From Labilibacter sediminis (GTDB lineage Bacteria > Bacteroidota > Bacteroidia > Bacteroidales > Marinilabiliaceae), in assembly GCF_005877885.1 (NCBI RefSeq), contig NZ_VCHY01000002.1, forward strand, positions 124,001-188,000: a stretch of DNA of 64,000 bases, read 5' to 3'. Shown here one piece after another: positions 55,772 through 64,000 of this stretch (position 1 is its first letter; each line of letters starts with the position of its first letter). The notes beneath the pieces are model-generated. The model ran no database searches, was not told the origin of the DNA, and was given only the letters and a program-made list of their open reading frames with translations. The translations under genes and the position numbers were made by a program.

Positions 55772-57928
55772 ATGGAGATTCAAAAATTTAAATACGACAA
55801 CGCAATTGTAAGATGCTTTATTGTTGCCACCGTAGTGTGGGGAGCAGTAGCACTGATTGTAGGGTTACTGGCTGCTCTTCAGCTTGCCTATCCTGTTTTT
55901 AACCTTGGATTAGAATACACATCCTTTGGACGCGTTCGACCAATCCATACCAATGCCGTTATCTTTGCCTTTATTGGCAACGCCATGTTTGCTGGAATTT
56001 ATTATTCGTTACAACGAGTACTTAAAGCACGCCTGTTTAACGACATCATTAGTAAAGTTCATTTCTGGAGCTGGCAGCTTATTATTGTTTTAGCAGCTGT
56101 AACCTTGTTCTTAGGTTTTACTACTGGAAAAGAATATGCCGAACTCGAATGGCCTATTGATATTTTAATAGCAGTTTCCTGGGTACTATTTGGATGGAAC
56201 ATGATAGGGACCATCATTAAACGAAGAGTAAAACATATTTACGCTGCAGTATGGTGGTATCTGGCCACATTCTTAGGTGTTGCTATCTTGCACATTGTTA
56301 ACTCAATTGAAATACCGGTTTCTTTATTTAAAAGCTATTCAATATTTGCCGGAGCTCAGGATGCCTTAGTACAGTGGTGGTATGGACACAATGCAGTAGC
56401 TTTCTTTTTAACTACGCCTTGGTTGGGGTTAATGTATTATTATTTACCCAAAGCATCTAATCGTCCTATTTATTCCTATCAACTATCCATTATTCATTTC
56501 TGGACGTTGATTTTCTTATATATGTGGACTGGCCCTCACCATCTATTATACAATGCACTTCCCGACTGGTTACAAGCCTTAGGAGTTACTTTCTCCGTTA
56601 TGCTGATTGCTCCTTCATGGGGAGGAATGATCAACGGGTTATTAACCCTTAGAGGAGCCTGGGACCAGGTACGTGATCGCGCTGACTTGAAATTTATTGT
56701 GGTGGCTTTAATTGCATATGGTATGGCCACTTTCGAAGGCCCAATGATGTCGCTAAAAACGGTTAACTCCATCAGCCACTTTACCGACTGGACCATAGCC
56801 CATACTCACATTGCAGGAATGGGATGGAATGGCGGCCTTATTTTTGGTATGTTTTACTGGTTGGTTCCAAAACTGTTTAAAACAAAAACCTATTCAGCAA
56901 AACTTGCCAATGCTCATTTCTGGGTAGCTACACTTGGTATTTTATTATTTGCCATCCCATTATATTGGGCAGCCATTACACAATGGTTAATGCTTAAAGA
57001 ATATACACCGGGAGGCGCATTAGCATATCCAAACTTCCTGGAAACAACCATACAAATTCTTCCAATGTATGCATTCCGTATAATAGGAGGTGTGCTATTC
57101 TTTATTGGGTTCCTGCTATTCTTATACAATATGATTAAAACAATTGGCAGTGGACAAATGGAAGCCAATGAGGATGCAGAAGCACCTGCATTAGAAAACC
57201 CTAAAAAACGAAATTTAGCAGGAGAAACTGTTCATCGCTGGTTAGAAAGAAGAGGTGTTCGCTTTGCGGTATTTGTATTTATAGCTGTAGCCATTGGTGG
57301 TGCTGTAGAAATAATCCCACTGTTAAGCGTTGAATCTAATATCCCTAAAATTGAATCCGTTAAACCATATACTCCTCTTGAACTGGCAGGTCGAGACATT
57401 TATATTTCCAACGGATGTTATAACTGCCACTCACAACAAATCAGGCCGTTGCGGTGGGAAACTGATCGTTACGGAGAATATTCGAAAATTGGTGAGTTTG
57501 TTTATGACCATCCGTTCCAATGGGGATCACGAAGGACTGGTCCTGATTTGGCCAGAGCCGGATATTTAGGTGATGTTTCCATTGGAGGATCTACCACGTA
57601 CAAAACGGCTATCTGGCACTACAACCACTTTATGAAACCGCTGGAAATGAATCCGCAATCAATAATGCCTGCATATACCTGGCTGGCAGAAAACGAAGTG
57701 GTTCTTGATCTTATCCCTAAAAAGATAAGAGTAATGCAAACACTTGGCGTGCCTTACGAAGAAGGTTTTGATGAAAAAGCTATTGAAGCTTATATGGACC
57801 AAGCCAACCAAATTGTGGCAGACTTAAAAACTTCCAGGGTTGCAATTGAACCAACCAAGGAAGTAATTGCTTTAATAGCATACCTTCATAAATTGGGTAA
57901 AGATATTTCTGGTGTTGAAGAAGAATAA
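55772..57928 (+). CDS. ccoNO: fused CcoN-CcoO subunits of cbb3 cytochrome oxidase
   Basis: The 718-residue protein is a fusion. The CcoN part (about 1-470) has the haem-copper histidines: VRPIHTNAVIFAF (H59), WWYGHNAVAFFLTTPW, GPHHLLYN and WTIAHTHIAGMGWNG. After a linker, the CcoO part (about 515-718) has a signal-anchor helix (about 495-515), one haem c motif C549-YN-C552-H553 and the family ending. It reduces O2 to water at low oxygen. Gene fusion of ccoN and ccoO is common in Bacteroidota. Confidence 0.97.
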   Translation: MEIQKFKYDNAIVRCFIVATVVWGAVALIVGLLAALQLAYPVFNLGLEYTSFGRVRPIHTNAVIFAFIGNAMFAGIYYSLQRVLKARLFNDIISKVHFWSWQLIIVLAAVTLFLGFTTGKEYAELEWPIDILIAVSWVLFGWNMIGTIIKRRVKHIYAAVWWYLATFLGVAILHIVNSIEIPVSLFKSYSIFAGAQDALVQWWYGHNAVAFFLTTPWLGLMYYYLPKASNRPIYSYQLSIIHFWTLIFLYMWTGPHHLLYNALPDWLQALGVTFSVMLIAPSWGGMINGLLTLRGAWDQVRDRADLKFIVVALIAYGMATFEGPMMSLKTVNSISHFTDWTIAHTHIAGMGWNGGLIFGMFYWLVPKLFKTKTYSAKLANAHFWVATLGILLFAIPLYWAAITQWLMLKEYTPGGALAYPNFLETTIQILPMYAFRIIGGVLFFIGFLLFLYNMIKTIGSGQMEANEDAEAPALENPKKRNLAGETVHRWLERRGVRFAVFVFIAVAIGGAVEIIPLLSVESNIPKIESVKPYTPLELAGRDIYISNGCYNCHSQQIRPLRWETDRYGEYSKIGEFVYDHPFQWGSRRTGPDLARAGYLGDVSIGGSTTYKTAIWHYNHFMKPLEMNPQSIMPAYTWLAENEVVLDLIPKKIRVMQTLGVPYEEGFDEKAIEAYMDQANQIVADLKTSRVAIEPTKEVIALIAYLHKLGKDISGVEEE

Positions 57929-57934
57929 TACAAA

Positions 57935-58138
57935 ATGGGATTTGTAAGCGAAGTATTAAAAGACGTAAACGGCCTGCAATGGTACTACATTATAGGGATA
58001 TTTATTTTTATAGCCCTGTTTATTCTGATCGTATACAAAACTATCAGAACACCCAAAGCCGATTTATTAAAATATAAAAATGCCATTTTAGAGGATGAGA
58101 ATAAAACTCAAACTCCACTAAATAATTCAAACGAATAA
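57935..58138 (+). CDS. ccoQ: CcoQ-like small cbb3 oxidase subunit
   Basis: The 67-residue protein has one membrane helix (WYYIIGIFIFIALFILIVYK) and a short cytoplasmic tail. Position between ccoNO and ccoP and length fit CcoQ, which stabilises the oxidase. Sequence conservation in this family is low, so the call rests mainly on context. Confidence 0.8.
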   Translation: MGFVSEVLKDVNGLQWYYIIGIFIFIALFILIVYKTIRTPKADLLKYKNAILEDENKTQTPLNNSNE

Positions 58139-58140
58139 TT

Positions 58141-58725
58141 ATGAGTCAAGATAACAATAAAGACCCTAAGGAATTCCACGACGATATTGAATCTCACGAT
58201 TACGATGGAATCAAAGAGCAAAACAATCCTGCTCCGTTTTGGATAACGCTGCTTTTTTTAGTGACTATTGGATTCTCTCTGTTTTACTTAGTTCATTATT
58301 TTGGATACCCTGGTAACAAAATGGATCAGGCGAGCGAATATGCCAAATCAGTTGAGGAACACGAAGCTAAACAAGCCGCCATAAAAGAAGCAAACAAAGC
58401 AAATATGCCTGAGCTGAGTCTTGAAGAGATGGTAAAGAATGGCAAAGCCTTATATATAAAAAATGCATGCATGGCTTGTCATGGTGCAGGTGGCGAAGGA
58501 AACAGCATTGGGCCTAACCTAACAGACAATTTCTGGTTAAACGGGTGCTCTGAAGAAGAAATAATGAACATCATTGCCAATGGTAAACCCACCAAAGGAA
58601 TGACTCCATACAAAAGCATGATGAGTGAAGAAGAAATTAAGTATGTAGCCAATTACATTCTTAATGAACTGGTAGGTTCATCGCCGGCAAACCCTAAAGA
58701 TCCACAAGGTACAGAATGCAAGTAA
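58141..58725 (+). CDS. ccoP: cbb3 oxidase CcoP subunit (monohaem)
   Basis: The 194-residue protein starts with the CcoP N-terminal segment (HDYDGIKEQNNPAPFW) and one membrane helix, followed by a single cytochrome c domain with C110-MA-C113-H114 and the methionine ligand in the region TKGMTPYKSM. Proteobacterial CcoP has two haems and about 300 residues; this one has one haem. It may rely on the upstream cytochrome c for electron entry. Confidence 0.93.
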   Translation: MSQDNNKDPKEFHDDIESHDYDGIKEQNNPAPFWITLLFLVTIGFSLFYLVHYFGYPGNKMDQASEYAKSVEEHEAKQAAIKEANKANMPELSLEEMVKNGKALYIKNACMACHGAGGEGNSIGPNLTDNFWLNGCSEEEIMNIIANGKPTKGMTPYKSMMSEEEIKYVANYILNELVGSSPANPKDPQGTECK

Positions 58726-58747
58726 TCTAGTTACTATATCTTATGGG

Positions 58748-58786
58748 CATACCCCTGTCTTAGTGTTTTACTTTGACAGGGGTATG
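58748..58786 (+). other. strong stem-loop between ccoP and ccoG
   Basis: CATACCCCTGTC (58748-58759) pairs perfectly with GACAGGGGTATG (58775-58786), with a 15-base loop. No T tract follows, so it is not a normal terminator. It could mark mRNA processing or stabilise the upstream structural-gene part of the transcript relative to the assembly genes. Confidence 0.6.
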
Positions 58787-58813
58787 TCGTTAAAACACAT
58801 ACCCTTTAATGAT

Positions 58814-60172
58814 ATGGCCCACAATAAAGAGAAAACTTTCCGAGACAGACCGGACAATATTGATGGAACAGGGAAAAGAAAGTGGATAAAAGCACGACAG
58901 CCCAAAGGTAAATGGTACACCAGAAGAACCATTATTGGCTTTTCTTTATTGCTATTTCTAATTCTCGCTCCAATTATTAAAATAGGTGACCAACCTTTTA
59001 TGTTACTGGATGTAGTCAACAGGAAATTTCATTTATTTGGTGCAACGGTATACTCACAGGACACTTACATTATGGCCATTATTATGGCTGCAACCGTAAT
59101 ATTCGTTGTATTATTTACGGTTATTTTTGGTCGCTTTTGGTGTGGTTGGACTTGTCCGCATACGGTATTTATGGAAATGGTATATCGCAGAATCGAATAC
59201 TTATTTCACGGAAACTACCAAAGAGGGAAAAAAACCAAATACCCGGGGAAAATAACCATTGGTTTAAAATATATGATATACTTTATGGTTACCCTGTTTT
59301 TCACCAACATGTTTATCATGTGGTTTACAGGTCCCAAAGGCTTATTGTTAATATGGCAAAGTTCCTTTTCTGAATATTGGCAAGTATACACTGCAATGGC
59401 CGCTGTAACAATTTTTTACTTCTGGATATACAGCTATCTAAGAGAAGGGGTTTGTACCTTATTTTGTCCTTATGGCAGAATGCAGGGTGTTTTACTCGAC
59501 TCCAAATCCATTACCGTTACATATGATTACAAACGCGGCGAACCCCGAAGAATTAAAGGTGATTGTGTAGATTGCCGGGGATGTATTGCTGTTTGTCCCA
59601 CAGGGGTCGATATTAGAAACGGATCGCAACTGGAGTGCGTTGATTGCGCAGCCTGTATTGACGAGTGTAATACCGTAATGAAAAGAGTTGGCAAACCGAA
59701 AAACCTGATAAGACATACTTCTTCTTACAGCATCGAAACGGGAAAAAATAGCATTAAAAACATTAGAACGTATGCTTATAGCGGTGTATTGTGTATTTTA
59801 CTGGTAGCTTTAGTTGTGGCCTTATCCGGCAGAACAGAAATTGACGCCTCCTTATTAAGAATGCCCGGAACAATTTACCAGGAAGCGAGTGTAGATTCTG
59901 TCACAAATATCTACCAATTGAAAATAATTAATAAAACAGCCGGAAATAAAGAAATAAAACTTAAGCTCCTGAAACCCAATACCGGCAAATTCTTTTTGGC
60001 AAACTATCCCATTGATCTTAAAGAAAACGGAAGTTTTGATGGTGTGATTATTGTTAAGATGCATAAGGATAATATTAAAACAAAAAACACACCGCTTGAA
60101 ATGGGATATTATTATCAGGATAAACTATTGGAAAGTACATTAACTAACTTTATTGGACCAACGAAGAAATAA
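58814..60172 (+). CDS. ccoG: cbb3 oxidase accessory ferredoxin CcoG
   Basis: The 452-residue protein starts at the ATG at 58814 (MAHNKEKTFRDRPDN); an in-frame ATG at 58763 lies inside a strong hairpin loop and is rejected. Four or five helices come first, with FWCGWTCPHTVFMEM and CTLFCPYGRMQG. Two 4Fe-4S motifs follow: CVDCRGCIAVCPTG and CVDCAACIDECNTV. A C-terminal beta domain ends the protein. CcoG helps copper reduction and delivery during cbb3 assembly. Confidence 0.95.
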   Translation: MAHNKEKTFRDRPDNIDGTGKRKWIKARQPKGKWYTRRTIIGFSLLLFLILAPIIKIGDQPFMLLDVVNRKFHLFGATVYSQDTYIMAIIMAATVIFVVLFTVIFGRFWCGWTCPHTVFMEMVYRRIEYLFHGNYQRGKKTKYPGKITIGLKYMIYFMVTLFFTNMFIMWFTGPKGLLLIWQSSFSEYWQVYTAMAAVTIFYFWIYSYLREGVCTLFCPYGRMQGVLLDSKSITVTYDYKRGEPRRIKGDCVDCRGCIAVCPTGVDIRNGSQLECVDCAACIDECNTVMKRVGKPKNLIRHTSSYSIETGKNSIKNIRTYAYSGVLCILLVALVVALSGRTEIDASLLRMPGTIYQEASVDSVTNIYQLKIINKTAGNKEIKLKLLKPNTGKFFLANYPIDLKENGSFDGVIIVKMHKDNIKTKNTPLEMGYYYQDKLLESTLTNFIGPTKK

Positions 60173-60267
60173 AAAGGATTCAGAAATAATATGCATAACA
60201 GATTATCTCTGCATGCTCAAACTTCTTAATACTTTTTACTTTTGTTTTTAATACTAAATTTTAAAAT

Positions 60268-60708
60268 ATGAAATTCACCTGGGGACACGGAATCATCGTT
60301 TTCTTTATCATTTTTTTAACCTGGATTATTGGTTTTGTCATCTTCACACTCGGCGAAAACAACGATCTGGTCACCAAAGATTATTACAGACAGGGTGCAG
60401 AATATTCTCTACAAATGAATATTAATAAAAGATCAAAACTGTACAAAGACAGCATTTCTATATCCAACAACAATAACAAGGTTCAATTAGACTTTGCTTC
60501 TTCTTTGTGTCAAAACAATTTAGAAAAACTAGTCTATTTTTACAGGCCTTCAGGCAAAAGAGATGACTTAAAGGTATTGGTTCAGGCCGGGAGCACAACT
60601 GCCACCATCAATAAAGAACAACTTAAAAAAGGCAGATATAAAGTATCCGTTAAATGGGAAATGGATAATAAAAAATATGAAATCATTAAAGACTTTGCTG
60701 TAAATTAA
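60268..60708 (+). CDS. ccoH: FixH/CcoH-like oxidase assembly protein
   Basis: The 146-residue protein has one N-terminal helix (WGHGIIVFFIIFLTWIIGF), the conserved segment NDLVTKDYYRQGAEYSLQMN and an extracytoplasmic beta domain. The family is needed for cbb3 assembly or stability. It lies 95 bases after ccoG and 5 before the TauE-like gene. Confidence 0.93.
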   Translation: MKFTWGHGIIVFFIIFLTWIIGFVIFTLGENNDLVTKDYYRQGAEYSLQMNINKRSKLYKDSISISNNNNKVQLDFASSLCQNNLEKLVYFYRPSGKRDDLKVLVQAGSTTATINKEQLKKGRYKVSVKWEMDNKKYEIIKDFAVN

Positions 60709-60713
60709 CTATT

Positions 60714-61478
60714 ATGGAGATTGTAATATCCGGATTTATATTAGGATTAATGGGAAGTTTACACTGCGCAGGAATGTGTGGTCCAATAGCACTTAGCCTG
60801 CCCCTCTATGGAAATACCTTGACACCTAAAATTATTGGAGGTATATTATATAACACAGGACGTACCATCACCTATGGTATTATGGGGGCCATTTTCGGCT
60901 TACTTGGCCAGGGCTTGTCATTGGTAGGTTTTCAGCAATGGATTTCCGTTGCCATGGGTGCCTTAATGATAATATCAGTTATAATGCCTTCCCTATTTAA
61001 AAATATCAACGCAGGTAATTTTCCCATTGCAGGTTGGGTACGAAAAGGTATCCAGCGCTTATTCATTAAAAAATCATTTGGAGGATTATTCTTCATTGGA
61101 CTGTTAAACGGTCTGCTACCATGCGGATTAGTATACATGGCTATTGCCGGCGCTATTGGAACGGGCGATGCAACCACAGGCACTATTTTTATGGTGTTAT
61201 TTGGGCTGGGAACACTGCCTCTTATGCTGGCCATTTCAATGTTAGGCAATATGGTAAGCTTATCTATCCGTAATAAAATAAATAAACTCATACCTGTATT
61301 GGTGGTTTTTATTGGCCTCATTTTTATATTAAGAGGACTTAGTTTAGGCATACCATATTTAAGTCCGCCAGAGAAAAAACTTAATATTGAAATGCATATG
61401 GACAAAGGAGAACAAACCATACAGGAAGCAGTCCATGGTTCATGCTGTCATACAGAAGAGTCAAAAATTACGAATTAA
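60714..61478 (+). CDS. TauE/SafE-like (UreH-type) membrane protein of the cbb3 cluster
   Basis: The 254-residue membrane protein has six helices with the motifs GSLHCAGMCGPIALSLPL near the N-terminus and NGLLPCGLVYMAIAGAIG. A cytoplasmic tail contains HGSCCHTEE. This family is regularly found between fixH and the copper ATPase in cbb3 clusters, and its cysteine motifs suggest copper handling, but a proven function is lacking. Confidence 0.88.
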   Translation: MEIVISGFILGLMGSLHCAGMCGPIALSLPLYGNTLTPKIIGGILYNTGRTITYGIMGAIFGLLGQGLSLVGFQQWISVAMGALMIISVIMPSLFKNINAGNFPIAGWVRKGIQRLFIKKSFGGLFFIGLLNGLLPCGLVYMAIAGAIGTGDATTGTIFMVLFGLGTLPLMLAISMLGNMVSLSIRNKINKLIPVLVVFIGLIFILRGLSLGIPYLSPPEKKLNIEMHMDKGEQTIQEAVHGSCCHTEESKITN

Positions 61479-61600
61479 CAATTCTGAATTACGATTTTGG
61501 TTAACAGCATATCGTTTCTCTAACAGGTAAAAAAGTTGTTTCCTAATGTATGTATTTACTAAAAGCCAATAGCTAATATCTAACAGCTAAGAAGTAATAA

Positions 61601-64000
61601 ATGTCAAATAACAACAGTTCAAATCAATGCGTTCATTGTGGTGCTGATTGCGGCAAAAGTCCGGTCATATGGAATGATATAAAATTCTGTTGTTCGGGAT
61701 GTAGTTCTGTATACCAATTGCTTAATGATAACCAGATGCAGCAATACTATGAGTTTAACAAACAACCCGGAATCCGTATAAATGAAGTTCCTCACCAAAG
61801 TAAATATGCGTATCTCGACAAAGAGGAAGTAAAGGAAAGGTTATATGAATTTTATGATAACGGCATTGCCAAAGTTACCTTTTACATCCCAACAATACAT
61901 TGTGCCTCGTGCATATGGCTTTTGGAGCACTTAAATAAATTAAATGATGGAGTAAAGCAGGCCACCGTAAATTTCGTTCAGAAAAAATATACCGTAAGTT
62001 TCGATACCAATATTATATCCTTACGTCAGCTGGTGGAACTACTGTCATCTATCCATTACGTGCCTGATATTTCACTTCAAAACCTGGATAAGAAAACCGA
62101 AACCAAAACGCAGAATAAAAAGCTTCTGTACAAAATAGGCGTGGCAGGATTTGTGTTCGGAAATGTAATGCTATACAGCCTTCCGGAATATTTTAATGGC
62201 GAACCCATTGAAGGCTCATTCGGCAACTTTTTATACTACCTGATGTATGTACTTACTATTCCATTGGTATTTTATAGCGGCAGCGATTACCTTATTTCAG
62301 CGTACAAAAACTTACGCAAGGGAATTGTTATCATCGATTTACCCATTGCCATTGGTATATTAGCTCTGTTTTTTGTTACCAGTTATGAAGTATTGCTGGG
62401 TATTGGACCTGGCTATTCAGATAGCCTTTCAGGCTTTCTTTTCTTTCTACTTCTGGGCAGATGGTACCAAGGCAAAACCTATCAGGCGCTTGCCTTCGAC
62501 CGCGATTACAAATCTTACTTTCCGGTAGCTGTTACACGCTTAAACGGACAAGAAGAAAGTATCCTGCTCGAAGAAGTACAAGAAGGCGATGCACTTCTCA
62601 TCAGAAACAAAGAACTAATACCAGCCGATGCCGTTTTAGTGGAAGGTACCGCATTAATAGATTATAGTTTTGTGACCGGAGAATCTGCCCCCGTGCTAAA
62701 AAAGAAGGACGATTTTTTATATGCCGGTGGAATACAAACTGGCGGAGCCATCACCATTAAGGTAAACAAAGAAGTAGCACAAAGTCACCTTACGCAGTTG
62801 TGGAACCAAAGTGAAAAAGATGCACCTAACCCCAAATCACTTACCTCTTTAATCGATCGCATCAGTGGAAAATTTACACTAGCAGTAATCATTATTGCTT
62901 TGGCAGGATTTGGAGCATGGCTATATCTTGATAGTTTTAAAACCGCTTTAATGGTGCTTACTTCTGTATTGATAGTAGCATGTCCTTGTGCACTGGCTCT
63001 TTCTATTCCATTTACCTTTGGGAGTACCATGCGCATTTTTGGCCAGCACGGCTTATATATTAAAAACGCCGAGGTTATTGAACGACTGACGCACATCAAC
63101 ACCATTGTTTTTGATAAAACCGGCACACTGACCAAGCCGGAGGAAAACAGTATTACATATCATGGCGAACAATTAACGAAGGACGAACTGAGTATGGTGG
63201 TATCACTGGCCCGACAATCAACTCATCCACTAAGCAACGCCATCAGTACTTTTTATGCAAACATAGCATTGCTCAAAACCTTTGGTTACACCGAAGTGGC
63301 AGGCCGGGGTATTTTTGCCACCATCAATAACATAGAAATTAAACTGGGCGCAATGGAGTATGTACATTCGGCATATACAGCCCAACAAAACCCGGAAACC
63401 TCATCAGTATATCTATCCATCAACGGCTACTACAAAGGATTTTTTAAAATTGGCAATCAATACCGCAATGGCATTAGCAAAGTACTTCAAAACCTAAAAA
63501 AACAATACGATCTCTTTCTCCTGTCCGGCGATAATGACGCAGAAAAAGAAAACCTTGGGCATTTCTTTAATGAAAACAGAATGCTCTTTAACCAGAAACC
63601 TCGCGATAAGATGAATTTTATTGCACAATTAAAAAAAGAAGGCAAGTCAGTATTGATGACAGGTGATGGCTTAAACGATTCCGGTGCCTTTATGAGTAGC
63701 GATGTAGCCTTGTCTTTAGCCGACGACATTTACCACTTTTCGCCTGCCGGCGATGCCATACTCGAAGCCGGTCGCTTTGCTCATTTTCATCAATACATCA
63801 GGTTTGCTAAAAAAAGTTTAACCATAGTTAAGCAAAGTTTTTTAATTTCGTTTTTTTATAATGCCATTGGTTTAGGATTTGCCATCACCGGCAACCTGTC
63901 GCCTGTTGTGGCTGCTATATTAATGCCGGTAAGCTCCATAACAGTGGTGGCCTTTACCACTTTTTCAACACGTATTAAAGGAAACAGAATACTAAAGAAA
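61601..64000 (+). CDS. ccoI: copper-transporting P1B-type ATPase CcoI (partial, 3' end outside window)
   Basis: An open frame of 800 codons with no stop runs from the ATG at 61601 to the window end. It has a CcoI/FixI N-terminal cysteine pattern (C10-x2-C13, CC30-31-x2-C34) and an HMA-like site C101-AS-C104. Membrane helices follow, with the actuator motif TGES, the metal-binding C461-P-C463 of helix 6, the phosphorylated DKTGT (D505), STHPLSNA (HP motif) and GDGLNDSGA. It exports copper to the periplasm for cbb3 assembly. The C-terminus lies beyond base 64000. Confidence 0.95.
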   Translation, partial: MSNNNSSNQCVHCGADCGKSPVIWNDIKFCCSGCSSVYQLLNDNQMQQYYEFNKQPGIRINEVPHQSKYAYLDKEEVKERLYEFYDNGIAKVTFYIPTIHCASCIWLLEHLNKLNDGVKQATVNFVQKKYTVSFDTNIISLRQLVELLSSIHYVPDISLQNLDKKTETKTQNKKLLYKIGVAGFVFGNVMLYSLPEYFNGEPIEGSFGNFLYYLMYVLTIPLVFYSGSDYLISAYKNLRKGIVIIDLPIAIGILALFFVTSYEVLLGIGPGYSDSLSGFLFFLLLGRWYQGKTYQALAFDRDYKSYFPVAVTRLNGQEESILLEEVQEGDALLIRNKELIPADAVLVEGTALIDYSFVTGESAPVLKKKDDFLYAGGIQTGGAITIKVNKEVAQSHLTQLWNQSEKDAPNPKSLTSLIDRISGKFTLAVIIIALAGFGAWLYLDSFKTALMVLTSVLIVACPCALALSIPFTFGSTMRIFGQHGLYIKNAEVIERLTHINTIVFDKTGTLTKPEENSITYHGEQLTKDELSMVVSLARQSTHPLSNAISTFYANIALLKTFGYTEVAGRGIFATINNIEIKLGAMEYVHSAYTAQQNPETSSVYLSINGYYKGFFKIGNQYRNGISKVLQNLKKQYDLFLLSGDNDAEKENLGHFFNENRMLFNQKPRDKMNFIAQLKKEGKSVLMTGDGLNDSGAFMSSDVALSLADDIYHFSPAGDAILEAGRFAHFHQYIRFAKKSLTIVKQSFLISFFYNAIGLGFAITGNLSPVVAAILMPVSSITVVAFTTFSTRIKGNRILKK

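Noticed and set aside
58763-58813. Upstream in-frame ATG for ccoG (17 extra codons)
   Set aside because: The ATG lies in the loop of a strong hairpin and the extra residues do not fit the family start, whereas MAHNKEKTFRDRPDN does.
62461-62667. Basic 68-codon plus-strand frame
   Set aside because: It lies wholly inside the copper ATPase gene (61601-64000) in another frame; the ATPase reads with all P-type motifs intact.

Overview
The window is a contiguous piece of an AT-rich chromosome from the phylum Bacteroidota. Support comes from several independent features: the merged str-S10 ribosomal operon (rpsL-rpsG-fusA-rpsJ-rplC onward, with no tuf gene between); the type IX secretion-associated families (PorP/SprF and a gliding-motility C-terminal sorting domain); a fused ccoN-ccoO oxidase gene; an S46 dipeptidyl-peptidase; few clear Shine-Dalgarno sequences; and promoters of the Bacteroidota type (TTTG, about 19 bases, TAnnTTTG). 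Complete microaerobic respiration genes next to biosynthesis genes suggest a facultative, possibly marine, member of Bacteroidia. The order-level placement is a guess.

Layout. 1-9.7 kb: minus-strand ribosomal protein operon from rpsL to rpsN (cut by the window edge). 9.9-10.9 kb: an ECF-like sigma factor with a small HxxxCxxC protein. 11.2-12.1 kb: fabD, a terminator and a 176-bp palindromic element. 12.4-21.1 kb: a five-gene minus-strand operon coding for a large T9SS-sorted protein, a PorP/SprF protein, a PD40/PKD protein, an unknown secreted protein and a beta-propeller/PP2C signalling protein. 21.3-28.7 kb: a thioredoxin-fold protein with coaD, then a cation-chloride-cotransporter homologue with two glycosyl-transfer genes. 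29-30.3 kb: a uracil permease. 30.4-37.2 kb: a PD40/SPOR protein, a two-component system with a divergent Cys/Lys-rich secreted peptide, and a TPR-LytS-type kinase. 37.2-44.1 kb: rnhA, marC, an S46 peptidase, rnhB, an M28 peptidase and cysS. 44.2-44.5 kb: a cloverleaf-like intergenic repeat. 44.7-47.3 kb: a GAF histidine kinase and alanine dehydrogenase. 47.4-52.1 kb: the hisGDCB operon with its own promoter, a histidine-rich leader peptide (MTNITHHHGHHFYLL) and an attenuator terminator. 52.3-64 kb: a plus-strand respiratory operon. It runs from an Fe-S protein, NrfD-like subunit and monohaem cytochrome c into ccoS-ccoNO-ccoQ-ccoP-ccoG-ccoH-TauE-like-ccoI, the last gene being cut by the window end.

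How the genes work together. The last block looks like one respiratory module. The Fe-S/NrfD/cytochrome triad resembles part of alternative complex III and could pass electrons from quinol to the cbb3 oxidase, while the ccoG/H/S/I genes assemble the oxidase and supply its copper. The his operon is controlled by classical translation-coupled attenuation. The least explained signal is around 33.5-35.2 kb. There, a kinase with a cysteine-rich periplasmic sensor domain and its OmpR-type regulator are divergent from a tiny secreted peptide with six cysteines and many lysines. The shared promoter region holds four helically phased TTAACA-type direct repeats, which makes a self-contained metal- or thiol-response module plausible. 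No tRNA, rRNA, CRISPR array, transposase or prophage gene was recognised.
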